Source: Ciborinia camelliae (lineage: Eukaryota > Ascomycota > Leotiomycetes > Helotiales > Sclerotiniaceae). Taken from it: a DNA stretch of 64,000 nucleotides. Under the pieces are notes generated by a model that worked only from the letters and a program-made list of their open reading frames with translations, made no database searches and was not told the DNA's origin. Positions 1-12,976 of the stretch are shown piece by piece. How positions within the stretch are numbered: position 1 is the stretch's first letter; every line of letters begins with the position of its first letter. The stretch covers positions 965,795 through 1,029,794 of the forward strand of contig JANPYM010000003.1 of assembly GCA_025890175.1 (NCBI GenBank), written 5' to 3'. Both the position numbers and the translations under genes were made by a program.

Positions 1-582
1 GTGAGAGGGGTGTTGGTTGTGAGTTGGGGGGTATGAGAGGTGAGAGGTGAGAGGTGAGAGGTATGAGAGGTATGAGAGGTATTCTGTCTTGATATTCGGG
101 GTCGTGGGTTGGGTGGTGGTGGATGGGTTGGTGGGTGGTGGTTCGGAAGGTTGATGGTGGTGATGGTGGATGGGTGTTTACGAGGAAAGCAATTTCCTGG
201 AGATTATAAGATTATCATAGTGATGCTGGATGATGAATGAAGGATGGATGCAGCAAAGAATAGGTATTAAGTAATAGATGGATGATACCTACCTATTTGA
301 AGTAATGTTAATGTGATTACGTGTAACTTTCACAACGAACACTTAGGGATATATGTAGATAGGTCTCTGCGAGATCCTTGAAATAAATGGTGTTTACAGA
401 GAGAGAGAAAGAGAGAAGGGGGGGGGGAAGAGAGAGATGTTGGAAATATTTTCATTATCATTATCTCAAATACGCATATTCTCTCATACAAGATCATTAA
501 TATCCATAAACCATCCCATCCCATCCCATCATCCCATCATCTCATCATCCCCCCCATCCCCCCCATCCCCCCCCAAATCTTC
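1..582. repeat. Low-complexity intergenic flank
   Basis: This stretch has no convincing gene. Positions 30-85 carry a GAGAGGT/ATGAGAGGT purine repeat, 100-175 a GTGGTGGATGG-type repeat, and 515-575 CCCATC/CATC-rich and poly-C runs. It lies just downstream of the transporter gene that ends at 583, so its right edge may hold that gene's 3' UTR. Confidence 0.6.
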
Positions 583-3260
583 CTACTCCAAAGCAAAACA
601 TCTATCCACACTATCCCCATTATTCCCCCACCAATGCGGCATCGTAACAATCTTGCCCGCGCCAAAAAACAGGAAAATCAACAACATATTTAAATTAAAC
701 CCGGCATCAAACGCCGCGGCCAGGATATAATTATATCTTGACCAGAGCGCATAACGATAGCGATACGCCCAATACGCGACGACGAACCCGCCAATGATCG
801 AGGACGTATACCCGGTCGAGATATTGCCATAGAAATTCGAGAGGCCGGAGAAGAAAATCGTCGTGTTGAAGAGGTGGAATTTGGCCTTGGGGAAGCGTCG
901 ATGCAGCATGTAGATGATGGGGGGGAGGAGGGCGCCCACGATGAAGGCGTAGGGCAGGGGGCGGAAGATGGGGAGTTCGAAGAGGCGGCGTGGTCCGATG
1001 AGCACGTATTGCGTGCTGGTGGTGAGGGTGGTGGCGAGACCTTGCCCCGTCCATTGGTGCGTGGGGTCGGTTTCCGCCCCGCTCAGATATGCGGATTTGG
1101 AACTCAGCACCCATTTGATGACGGCGTAGTTGATGGGGATCCCGATGAAACATCCAAAGGTCTGCGCGAAAAATGTGTCGCGCGGCGGAATGTGCATGTA
1201 GTGGCCGATCTTTTGGTCTTGGAGCATGAGTTGCGCGCGGTACCAGGCGTCGCCTGCGATGGATGAGTAGACGGATGCCCCCGAGGGGTTTTTATGTCCA
1301 TCTACTGCGTTGACCATGAGCCCGTATAATAATTCGTTGAAGGTCCCGATGGGGAGTTGGAAGTTGGATAGCGCGTATAGCCAGCCTAGTGGGATGACGA
1401 CTATAGCTCCTGTGAGGACCGCGATGAAGTATGTCCAGAGGGGGATGAAGAGATTCCCGGTGCCTAGGATGGCCATCATGACGATAAAGGTGATGAGAAA
1501 GAGGATCAGTGACCACCACCATGGCACTTCTTTGTATGATCGTTGAAGGATGTTGAGTTGATCTCCATATTGGTGATTGATGGTCTGTCCTTCGACCTTA
1601 TTCTTACGTCGAGCATTCAATTTGGCAATGGTATCTCTGATCTGAGTGAAACCGAAGAAACATATCCAACTGATTCCAGAAGTGTAAGCGGCGTAATCGA
1701 AGAACATGTTCCAAAGCTGTTGGGCCCCAACGTAAATGGGCCCATACTCAGCATAGACTGTTTCGTTAAGTGTAGCCTGTGGAGTAATGAGCTCGGTGGT
1801 AGGATAACGGGTTCCATTTTCTGATCATTGGTTAGCATTTGAAAATGGCTTGTATTTACTCGTTGGGAAGGATCTATCATACCCATAAACAGACGATTGG
1901 ACATCAATTCAGGCTTCCACGAAGCCAGATTTCCCCACTTCGCCGCCGGAATCAGGATCCAGCAATTGACGACAAATGCGAGAAAGATGATGACTTGGGT
2001 CCACCAAGGTGTTACAAACAAGCTATTGGAGTTACTCAAACTAGCAATACTTGACCAGTCCAGAGTGAGGTTCAAGAAACCCATTCCTCCAAAGCCGGAC
2101 CCCATGAAGTTTGCAACCTTGTTCTTGGGGGCGACCCAACAGAGGAATGCCAAGGACCCAAGCATGGGAAACACAAATTCGGGTAGGAATTGCCATAACG
2201 TGATTCCGACGAGGACGCCAAAGAATACTTTCATTTGTTTTCTGGAAACACGGGATGGATGCTGTCTCTGCTTCTTTTGGGTTTCAAAGAGAGCTGTTTG
2301 ACAGAGTCTGTTTGGATTACAGGATTAGCATTGATCGTTCCCGGTTCTCTAATGACTCTATTACGCCGAATCCTAAAAGAAAAAGAGGGTATAGAGCATA
2401 GTAAAAGTCGAGTTGGGAAGGGAGTGGTGACAAGAAATGGTGTTCGGAAATATAGGACGGAGTGTAACTTACGCTTGATACCACGGATATACAGGATCAT
2501 AGATCAAGAATTGCCTCGCAATAGCTGCAAACGAGTATCCGGTGTAGACAACACTCCACATGAAGAAGATGGCAATGGCTGGATGAACCGTAATTCCAAA
2601 GTACAGCTCGGCAATGGAGATTGGGGCATATGCCAAATTGTAAGTGGCACCCGAAGCTGCAGAAATAGTAACCAAAACATGTTCTTTCGTTCCCCATGGA
2701 CCTGGATTTAAACTGAAGCTTCTTCCAAATGGTAATTTGATGGTCTTAGCTGGAAGAACTTTGGCTAGCCAAATACCAACATAATTGGAACAAATTTGAA
2801 CGAAGAATACGGAGTATGGAGCGGATGTCGTGCGGTAGTGGCTCATTTGCGATAGGAAAGCTCCTGGTGCAACGAATACAAGCGTCAAAAGGAAATAACG
2901 GAATGTAAGTGTTGGTTCGGTGGGATCATCCTCGAGACTGACAATTCTACGAACTTGCCAAGGAATATCCTTAAGGAGAGGATCATCGTCACCAAAGTTC
3001 CCTTCCGGAGTGGCTTTTTCGATATCAAGTGGTGAAGAAGTCCGAACCACAGGAGTAGAATCTTTGATGTTGGTCTCCGAGTCGGGAGTGGCTTTCTCGG
3101 TTGAAATGCCGGTTTCCTCAATTGACTTGCTGATTTCGTCGGTACCGGTAACACTACTCGATGCTACTCCATCACTCTCGTGATCGGCGGCGGATGTGGG
3201 GTTATCACTACCCTCCCGCTGCCGAGAAAAGAGACGACTTCTCAAGGATGAAAGAAGCAT
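583..3260 (-). CDS. OPT family oligopeptide transporter
   Basis: Predicted polytopic plasma-membrane carrier for small peptides or related solutes. The model joins three exons, 3260-2473, 2307-1883 and 1820-583, giving about 816 aa, the normal size for fungal OPT proteins. Intron 1 (2472-2308) has a GTAAGT donor. Intron 2 (1882-1821) has a GTATGA donor, a TGCTAAC branch site and a CAG end. Both joins keep frame and produce OPT-like text across the junctions. Residues 1-110 or so are a Ser/Thr/acid-rich cytosolic tail. After them come many hydrophobic segments, the family-typical NPGPWGTKEH stretch near residue 195, and a segment reading PVYPWYQAL before the first junction. The substrate cannot be told from sequence. 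The start is the first Met of the long open frame and could lie further in. Confidence 0.88.
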
Positions 3261-6116
3261 TATTTCTCCAAGAACGAAGCTCTACCAATTCGGAATACCA
3301 CGAAAAATGCAAATTGAAGAAGTATCATGGCGAAAGGTAAAGCCACATTACTCGTATGTATATACTCCCAGGACCATCGCATACCGCCACTAAGCGTCCT
3401 CGATACATAGGTCATAATGTGAAAAAAAATCGAGCCATCGGTATTGCACCATTTTGTTCCCCATTGCATATATATGATATTAGATTACAAAAATGAATAT
3501 TTGGTTGATTTGTGGAACCGTCGTTCCTTAAAACGTTCATTATTCGTGGACAGCGGGGGATGGCGGGTGGACAGAGGTGGAATTCAACGGGCTAGAGTTA
3601 TGGGACACTGGCACACTGCCGGGGACAGAAGACTCAGATGATAGAGAGGGACCAAGTGGGAAAACCCTGCGATGGATTTTACATCTCAAGATCCAAATTA
3701 TTTTTTTGGTATTGAGAAATGAGATAGGGTGGATATATATATATATCATTGAATGAATATAAATGATTTAATTCGTTCATTTATTTATTTATTTATTTAT
3801 GAAATAACCAAGTGAAGAAAATGTAGGTACGAAGTAAAGGTTAAGCTACCTACTTAGTACCGGTACTGTAGTAGTAGGTATGGATACCAACGAAACTATT
3901 ATTCATCAACGGAAAAGAGATTCCTGATTTAGATGATTACAACCGCATCCATGGACTTTCTAGATGACGTGCTCTTGTAAACTCCACAACTTGTTGAAAA
4001 TTTCTATCATTTTTTTTGGTGAAGACTCGTAAGATACCGGTAGGTACTACAGTATTGTATGATTCAAGAGGGGAGTAATATCGGTAGTATCGAGATCTAT
4101 CTACCTACCTAGTAGATACCTATATACAGTACAGTAAACCAAAAGATTTACTGTACAAGTTCCCTCCCCGGTGAGTTCAAACTTCAAAAGAAGTGAAGAC
4201 TTTCAATTCATAGACAAAATGATTAGATGATTAGATCTATATACATCCCATTCCATCTCATCTTATTCTCAACTCACTGCAGAAGGAATCGAAATGAAAG
4301 GTGCAATACAATATATATACTTTGAAGCTAAGAAAGTAAGTGAGTGACCTTCCTTCCTATAGTATTATCAATCTCAAATCAATCCTGATACCAAGTCATC
4401 AACTCAATTTCTCATGATTTTTGAAATACAGTAATCTTCACAAACTGCAGTGCAGTAGGTACTCGAACCGGGACAGCGGTATATCGGTATATCTATCGGT
4501 ATATCTATCGGTAGACCTTTTCATGCATCCAAGAACGAACTAGAGAGCGGCAGGCAGGCGCGTACCTTACAGCTAGTTACCTACCTAGTTACGGGACCCT
4601 AAATCTAATCGTTAGATACCTCCAGCTATCTAGGTAGTAAGCATACCTAGTACAATAGCTCCCTCCCTCCAACGGAACCGCCCGATGTGCACCGTACTAA
4701 TAAGATACTCAAACAAAATCCGTACGGTATAGACTTTGTAAATTACATATATATATATATATATATATAAAACGTTATGGAAACCCGATGATACCAAATA
4801 CGGAACCTCCTCTTTTTACCAGATTTCATTTGATCGGATTGGTCGGATTGTTCGATCCAGTATAGGTAAGTCCTTCTGACTATCATACCTATCAGTACCT
4901 AACTGGAGATTCGAGTAGATCTACAGGTACCTGTATATCAATACTGGATGGATATCAATACTGGATGTAAATCTTAAATCTTACCTTACCTAGGTACCTT
5001 AAAATACAAGACAAAAATACGCGAAACGAAATGAAGGAGTCGATCAAATCCGATCAGATCCGATTGCTGCCGACTGCCGATAAAAGACTCGATCGGGAGT
5101 ACTGTCTAGGCTAGGCTAGTCTGGTTTATAGGAATAAATAGGTGGGTAGATATAGTATTTTCTTAATCTTTCTTCCAATTATATAGATAGATAGATATGT
5201 TTTTTTGGGTTTAATTAACATACTAGGTATTGTTTGATGTGACTTAGAGCCATCGAAATTAATGACCTAGGTTTAGTGTATGTATATTCTTACCAGCTGG
5301 GTTTTTATAGAAGTATAGTAGTTACCTAGCTTCTTGTAAATAAAATGAAATGGATAAAAATGAATTGGATAAAACTGAAATGGAAAGGAAAAGTCTTTGA
5401 TAGGTACGGATTTATAATTTACGTATAGTATAGAGTGGTAATTTGATGTTATAGTACGACCTAGGTACCTACTGGATAATGTATGTAACCACCATCGTGT
5501 AGGTATGTTGTAAATGGTGATGCTATATACATACCTAGGTAAGGTAAGATTATATCATGTCAAGAGGATCCAATGATTCTTTTCGGGAAATGGATGGTGA
5601 GCATCTTAAGCAATAATTGATAGGTAGGTTGGATTTATTGATTAGTACTCTACGGAAAAGTACTACTCGAGGCTAGATTAGGATGAGCCTCATTTTCTAA
5701 TATCTAGGTACCTACCTTACAGTACATGGTAATTGAAGTTGTAAGCGCACTATAAGGTATCTATCTATCTTCAACATTACATACTAAGGTAGGTACCTAG
5801 GTATTAGATGAGGCTAGAAGATTGGATGGCGAATGGAACCTAAAGCTTTGATGATTTGTTTCAATATTTTATTCGAATATATGCAAATGTAATGCATACA
5901 GCACATACATGCAAAAAGCCATTGACAGTTTCACATTTACAGTTTCACATACAGTAGGTAAAAATAACCCCAAACCCAAGAGAATTAAGAATTTCTTATC
6001 TAATCATACGGTATCTATCATATCTATCATTGAATTTCATTACTGCATTGCGCGTCACGTTCCCATTCGCATCAATCTCCGTCCTTTCCTTTCCTTTCCT
6101 CCCCTTCCCAACCCAC
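3261..6116. other. AT-rich intergenic region with microsatellites
   Basis: No gene is supported over 2.8 kb. The region holds TTTA repeats near 3778-3800, a long (TA)n tract at about 4746-4770, ATATCTATCGGT repeats at 4482-4513, and many scattered copies of TACCTACCTAGGTACC-like words, whose core ACCTAGGT is a palindrome. Reading frames here are short and unlike known proteins. Confidence 0.6.
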
Positions 6117-7201
6117 TTATGAAGAAAAAGTATTATTGATGAGCGTCCCAAACCCACTGGGGAAGATATAAGTGCCACTCGCCACATCCGCCGCGATGGT
6201 GACATTAGGAATGGTGTAATTATCCATGGCGAAGCCAAAGTCGCCCCCGATCGCCGCACCGATCAATCCACTGACGATGTTTCCAAACACCATACTGCCC
6301 TCGGTGTTCAGATGCGTGAAATCGGTGGGCTTGAGATTGTACGTCGCGGCGTCGGTCGCGCCGATCGCGTTCACGTAGGTGCTGGATGCACGGTTTAGAT
6401 CGATGTAGTAGGATCCCGTTGTGTTGGCCACGGCGATGGTCAGGTTGCGTTGGGTCCCGAGACTGTCTGCTACGGCTCCGTTGCTGAAACTTCGTCGCGT
6501 GAGAGGTGTTACGAGGATCTAGGTGTGGTTGTTAGGACTTGTTGTTGTGGGGGTTGGTTTATTGAGTGTGCTTGGGATGTCTGGGGTCTCTTTCTACTTT
6601 TCCCTGTAGCCAAGGGATATGTTTTTTGGGAGGGATGTTGATTGGTATGAGGGAATGTTTGAATAGTATTTAGACAGAAAACTCGAAAAAAAAGAGGATT
6701 GACTTACGGGAGTTCCACCAGCAGTCTTGACATCTTCAACCATGTTCTCAAGGTTTGTCGAATATTCCTCAAGTGTAACATTTGAGGTTGCCTTTTGGTC
6801 ATTGTGACCGAACTATTTCACCCGTCAATCCCAATGCACTCTCCAACCTTCCCAGCTTCCCCTCTTTCACAGGCCACCTGATTATCACTTACTTGAATGG
6901 TGACGAAAGTAGTATATGCGGACTTGTATTCGGCAACAGCAGCGAGAACCTTGGCCCAATCGCCACCCGCCACAAAGCTGGCAGTCGTCGCGCCATTGTG
7001 TCCATAGTTGATACCTCCAGCTCCGTTGAAAAGAGTACTGATGAATCCATCTCCCCAGCCACCACCGGTCTTGCCAGCATTTTGGACGGCGGTGGTCGAA
7101 TCACCGGCGAGGATGAATGCCGGTGGGCTGACGCAAGAGATGGGAGATACGAAGACGGTGGAAGCCAGTCCGACCAGGAAAAGTTTCATGTTTTGAACCA
7201 T
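6117..7201 (-). CDS. Secreted SGNH hydrolase, rhamnogalacturonan acetylesterase-like (CE12)
   Basis: Predicted secreted esterase that removes acetyl groups from rhamnogalacturonan/pectin. Three exons, 7201-6893, 6812-6708 and 6518-6117, join in phase 0 to give about 271 aa. Intron 1 (6892-6813) starts GTAAGTG and intron 2 (6707-6519) starts GTAAGTC. A hydrophobic leader occupies residues 5-22, and Met5 is an equally good start. Catalytic blocks are all visible: block I AGDSTTA with nucleophile Ser35, block III GHNDQK with Asn107, and block V with Asp204 and His207. Gly in block II is probably the one in the GYNG-like INYGHNG stretch. Length and motif spacing match CE12. The protein fits with the other wall-degrading genes in the window (AA9 and GH28). 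Substrate is inferred from family only. Confidence 0.85.
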
Positions 7202-8365
7202 TGTGAAAGGGTAGAAAGGAAGTAGGACGGTATAAAGTCGAGTATGTATGTATTGTCAATGTTCAATCGGAAGGACTTATGAGAAGAGAGATCAGCAACT
7301 ACTTATATCCTCATGAGTGAGGATGAGAGGATTCGGAAAGAGCTGAGCGGTCAAGAGGACCATGGGGTAATATGCAATGAAATAACAATGCCACATCCAT
7401 TCGAGAGACACTCTATTATGATTCGATAATAAAATCTTATATGGTCATACATAATCTGTAAGCCTGTGCCCTCAGGATGGTTTCAGGAACATCCTCGGGG
7501 AGCTTTCGGCCGATATGCCTACAGACTACATAGCAGTACATAGTGTGAACTTTCGGCCGATATGCCTCCAAGGCCTTACATAGTAGCAGAAAGTAAAAAT
7601 TTCATTTAGGGCCACTTGGCAACCCAAACGAGTCCTTCAAAGGATCAAAGTTCATGCACATGGCACTGGCGAATCCACTTGGCAGGCACATAGATATTAG
7701 ACTCATATAATGGTACAGTACATGCTGGGTAGGTACCACTCGGTACTTAACCCAAAGCTTCCGTGAATAATTTTTCCGATGCTTTTATGGTTTACCGCCT
7801 CTATCCTCCGTGGATGTCTCAAACTTTCAACAATGTTGAAGATACCCCGCATGACCGGATAAATCCCACCTATCTCCTGGTCAGCCCATATATCCCTAGG
7901 ACATGATTGGCTATTCCTTCATGGGAAGGTGGACACTGCATTAGCAAGCAAAGCTTAAATCGATTTTTTAGGTGGTTTAAGAGATCCGTGATTTCGTCCG
8001 CTTGTCGATTGGAAATTGCACCCGGCACCTCGAGAATCTAGAATCTACATACTAGATTGATGTTATGTTACATATACACGGTGTGGCATACACCGCAAAT
8101 ATTCAACTTTCAAGCTAGATAGATAGATCCTAGATAGATGGATATATTCCAGGGACCATGACCCCTACCCCTGATATTGACGCATTTCAATTTTCTTCAC
8201 TACTCTCCCTTCAGAGTCGATAAGACGAGACTATTTATTACTCCGGTATAGACTCCCAAAATAGTTGATCTGCCATGATACGATCGGGTTATTATTTTAT
8301 CCCAGGGCCAACTGAAGCTCCATGCCCAAGATCATCCAATATCTTAGTTTTGGTTTGGGTGACAT
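7202..8365. other. Intergenic spacer with a 47-bp direct duplication
   Basis: No coding sequence is supported. An 18-nt word (CTTTCGGCCGATATGCCT) occurs at 7503-7520 and again at 7550-7567, each followed by a similar ACATAG-rich tail, so a roughly 47-bp unit appears duplicated. The 7202-7400 part is probably the promoter of the esterase. Confidence 0.5.
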
Positions 8366-8999
8366 TCATCCTATCCTCTGCTTCCTTCTCACCCAAACCT
8401 CCCTCTCTTCAATCTCTGCTCCAGCACTGGGCCGTAATTGAACTTCCCAAACTTTAAGTCTATAGCTGCCTCGATCCCCCTTCCCGTGAATCAAATCGAA
8501 AGACCAGTCATGTTTGGGACATTGTAATCCCGCACTCAACCGGATGCCAAAATCCTCGATATCAAACGGCGTACCTCGTGAAAGAGGAAACGAGGAGTGT
8601 GGACAGCTCTACCATTTCTTTAGCATTAATCCATGATCCTTTTTCCCGCTCGAAGTATCTTCCCGGTCTCTTCATCGATAGTATGTAAACGTGGGGAAAA
8701 AAGACGAGACTTACATGGTCGACGGCGTGAAACTTGCCTTGGTATTGAAACACTATAACCTGCTCTTTGAGTCCGGATGCGATGGCATCATCAAGATCAA
8801 CTTCAACGGCCTGAGTACTATTGGCAAGAGGCACGTGAAAAACCTTGCAACCCGGTGCGAAGGCGCCTTTGCACGGTAGGCGATCGGACAATACAGTATC
8901 CCCGGACGCGGTGATGTTGGGAAAAGAATTCGTGAGCCCAGCAAGGAACCAAGCATCACCACTCCGGGAGGTGCCGATGAATGGGTTAAAGAATGTCAT
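8366..8999 (-). CDS. Small Rieske [2Fe-2S] domain protein
   Basis: Two exons, 8999-8715 and 8608-8366, join in phase 0 to give 175 aa. The intron (8714-8609) has a GTAAGT donor and a TAG acceptor. The product is essentially one Rieske domain. The first ligand pair C-P-H (Cys97, His99) is formed immediately after the junction, in the stretch CPHSSFPLS. The second pair C-P-K-H is Cys125 and His128, followed by DWSFDL. Reading the first exon straight through misses both cluster-binding boxes. No signal peptide, catalytic iron domain or membrane helix is seen, so it looks like a stand-alone ferredoxin-type Rieske protein rather than an oxygenase. Its electron partner is not indicated, and neighbouring genes give no clue. 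Confidence 0.82.
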
Positions 9000-11900
9000 G
9001 GCTGGCTATAGCGGCTGTTCTATCTAATGTGATTTCGTTATTTCCCGGTGGACCCATGAGACTTGAGCAAGGTCATATTTACTGTACCTACCTACTCAAA
9101 AGCCTGATATTATTTGGGCTGATGTCTACTAACTTTGTTTCTCAAAGCAGAAAGCTTTTATACAGGCTACTCAATAACTTGTATGAGAACTCTGCTTCAT
9201 TGTTGGGACTTGTGAATCAATGTCGTGACTGTTGAAAATCATTATTGATGGAAATTCTTATCATAAGATTACGCTATGTGACGGGATTTATGGAATATAC
9301 AGGTGCCGGTACTTGGTAGTTGTACCGAATCTTATCCGGCGGCCGCGTTTCATTAGCCGTCCCGGGACCGTACCGGTAATAATCATTTCGGGCTGCCCAA
9401 ACAAGCCACACAGAAGGTATCTGCATATCATAATCTGTACAACATCTGTGGCACCCGTGGATTTTCGAAACTTTCGAAATATATCCCCTCCTCTCTGTAT
9501 ATTATTATTTCAATAATACCTACCTTGACCATAGGAACCCCCTTATTCTTCATGATACGAATATGGATCCAATATGACTTCGATCTAATACGAATGATCC
9601 ATAGCCGTCAGATCCATTATGGATCTGATGACTTTCTAGTTCTAGCCTTCTTTTGGCGGGGTATATTGACACTGCCATTTTCCAACGCTCGCCATCAAAC
9701 ACTTTGACAGAGGCCTCCTTCTCGCCCTATCACACTCCCATTCTATGATCTCCATCGCAGCATTCGATCCTTTCTCCACAGTTCACCTCTATCAAAACGA
9801 ATCTCGCATTCATCGCTGTATACGGCTCGTCCCGATCGGTCCACATTCCTGAAACATCTATCAGGAGATTTGAAAATAATGGGAAGTCTCATTATGAGTC
9901 TATGACTTGAGAACTACAGTACAAACTGTTCTTCGTTCATCGTTGTGACTTGACTTGACTTGACTTGACTTGTCATGAATTTTGAATTTCGACTCGCCGC
10001 GTGCTAGCCGAATGGTTCCCGGCACGGCGCTTGGCACAAGGACAAGCACATACCGCGGTCCGCACGGCATACACATACCTGAAGGGTGCTAGAGTCAATG
10101 AAAATCATCACGGCTCTCGATTGATTTGATGAGGACTGCACTTCGAGCAGTCTGGGGATTAAAAGTGGAATTCTATACTCTTGACTATCTTCTAAGTTTT
10201 ACATAATAGCCAGGCTTGAAAATGCTGTTCTCCTTTGAAAATTGACTTTGCCTCCTGCTGGAGTGGATATACATAATGTAATTTGCCTATGAAAATTCAA
10301 ACCGTCTCCCTTGATTCTTGACGGCTGTACAGTATTCGATCACCTCAAAGGTATTCATTCATTGCTCTTCTTGCTCTGCTCCTCTTGTTCTTCTTATGAA
10401 GATGGTCGGGTTTTATTCCGGCTGTGGTTACTGCCCAAGGGTATACTAAAATCCACTTGCTACATGTTATATACTTAGTGCTTAAAATAAGGAAATATAA
10501 AGGTAGTATTCTTATACCAGAGTTTCGATTAATCCCAATGGGGTAGCAAATTCAATAATTTTTATAAATATTATTGAACGTATGGTATAAACATCATTAT
10601 ATTATAGTGACTGAAGTACTAGGTAAGTTCTATGGAGTCAAGAGAATCTATATGAGGAACTCACGATGACTAAACAAGCCAACTAGTGGATATAGAGCAT
10701 TTATATCAACAAATATCTTAGGTTTTTACAAAATCACAAATATGCGGCTTGATATAAGATTTATGATAGATTAGATTTTAATTTTGGAACTTGGAATTCT
10801 AAGGATCATCCCTATAAGGAGGCCATCCCTATAAGGAGGCCATCCCTATAAGGAGGCCATCCCTATAAGGAGGTTATCCTTATATAGGGGATCCTTATAG
10901 CGGGGGTTTGCTATAGTTGTGAGAGGAACTATAATCGATTCATAACGAAATCAAGGGACCTCAAATCGTCGATTGGAGTCTTGGAGATGTTATTTATATT
11001 ATTCATGTTAATCTATCTGCAGTAGGCTAGGATGGGACCTTCATCCCTTATGAAGTTATGAGTAATGAATAGCACGAACGGAAGTTAAAACTTGCCCTGA
11101 TATTTGATCACTAGTCAAACTGGGGAAATCAGATGCTCATCGGTATATACCATACAGTAATCAGATCTTCTTTTCGATAAGGTTGCTATTAGTCTATGTA
11201 TTAGTATTCATATTTCATGCGTCGTTTCAACCTTCTACTTTTAGCGGTAATTTGACATCTTTGACATCTTTGACAGCTTTGACAGGCTGCAGCTCCTAGG
11301 GCGGACCACATTTCGATCTATATAATCCATGTCAGGCTGAGGATCTCATCATCTCACAGACTCTCAGAGTATCACTCTCCCATTACTTTATTTAAGAGTT
11401 CTCGACGAGACTACGAGCCGTGGTGCTAACCATTGATAATCAATCAAAATCGTTACGCGACGAATTCCAACTCGAACATTGTTCAAATATTCGACATGTA
11501 CAGTATGTATCTTGATTCTCCATCCCGTTTGCTGAGTAGCAAGTTAATTGTCTAATTGAGTCAATCTGGTGTGAATTGTATGGTACGGTATGATATGAAT
11601 CATGATGGCAATCATATCGTATTCAAAAACCTACAGGTACATCATAATCTTGCTGTTCAAGATTACACGATCTCCGTTACATACTCCGTATTGCCTCATT
11701 ATTCATTCATCTTTTGTCTTAAACGCAGCGAGATGTTCATTTCCTTGGTGTTTGTTACATAAGCAACGTTAACCTTAGCTCAGGTACCATACATACATAA
11801 TTCTCCGACGCCAGGGGTACTACAGGGTTCCATGTTTGAGGGAGATTTTTTTTCTTCCTTTCTGCCTTTTCCGATATAGTCGTCTGTTGTCACCGGTATT

Positions 11901-12976
11901 AATCCGATATTTACCTTTTCGTATAGTTTCACGGAAGGTACGGAGTATACTGAAATCTGACAATACTGTAGTCTGTTGACTGTAGTACAGTGTTGGAGAT
12001 TAGCTTGGAAGTTGGAAGTTTGGAACCCCTTTTCATTATTCCCTAGTTATTTGTACTCTGTACTTAAAGAACCTTTTATATTATTGTTCAGGTGCTTGTG
12101 CAATGTGAATCCTGTACAGTGTACATACATACATACCTACATACATACAGGTGCAGAGTGCCAGAGACTAAGAATGTATTACCGGTACATATAGGAAATA
12201 GTACAGACGGTACAGTAACATCGTCTAAATCAGTAATTAGATCTACTACATCTACTACCCCATACAGTGAGCGAGTTTTCAGAAAAGTTCCACAGATCCC
12301 AGAAAACTCTAATAAGTCACTCTTATAATCTCATTATTCTAACTTCTTGTTTCATCATGATTCCTGAGACCAGGGCTACTTCCACGTGGGTACCCGTATC
12401 TCAAGGCTCAATGGACCCATCTGCGTGGCTTGTATTGGTTGTGTTGGTCTTTACAAATGACCTCTTCTCGCCTCTCCAGAACGATGTACTTATAAAAGTC
12501 CAGACATAAACATTATTCGGCCACTGCCACATTTAAGTAGTTGATAATTGGTAAACTCTTGCATTTCTATTTTCCCTCGTTTTGCTTCTAGGATCATAGG
12601 ATGACCAGGAGTCTAGGATGAAGAAAGATAACGAAAAGAAGCTTGGTTGTTCTGGGCATTGCGAGATCTACACCGAACGTCCGTATATAGCGAAAATAGC
12701 GGATCCATCACGGACAGATGATATCTATTAAGGAACGCTCATCTATGTCCTATCTCCATACAATATCGAAGAATACCCGCAAGAGGTCAGGAACCAAATT
12801 ATCGGGGGTAATACAGTCAGTGCTAGTAGTGCGCGAAGTAATATATACAAATGCAAAGAAAAGAACCTTTCACTCGTTCTTGAGGAACGTCTAATCTCGT
12901 CATTGTCACCATCCTCAATTCTTATGATTCCTCTAATAAGTAGTCGACTTCCATTCCTACAGGTGAATTTACCGAA
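9000..12976. other. Large gene-poor intergenic region
   Basis: No gene could be supported over 4 kb on either strand. The region contains a CTTGA(CTTGA)n tract near 9948-9972, four tandem 17-bp units at 10808-10875, TTTGACATCT repeats near 11250-11285, and CATACATAC repeats near 12125-12150. Short frames at 11556, 11976 and 12743 lack domains, signals and good start contexts. Confidence 0.5.
10808..10875. repeat. 17-bp tandem repeat, four units
   Basis: The unit ATCCCTATAAGGAGGCC occurs at 10808, 10825, 10842 and 10859. The fourth copy ends GTT instead of GCC. Each unit contains the near-palindrome CCTATAAGG, and the array runs into the related sequence ATCCTTATATAGGGGATCC. It lies in a gene-free stretch. 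Confidence 0.9.

Noticed and set aside
874..1266. 130-codon frame on the + strand
   Set aside because: It is antisense to exon 3 of the OPT transporter.
11685..11950. ACTCCGTA ... TACGGAGT words as possible transposon ends
   Set aside because: The match is limited to about 10 bp around a short palindrome, with no target duplication.
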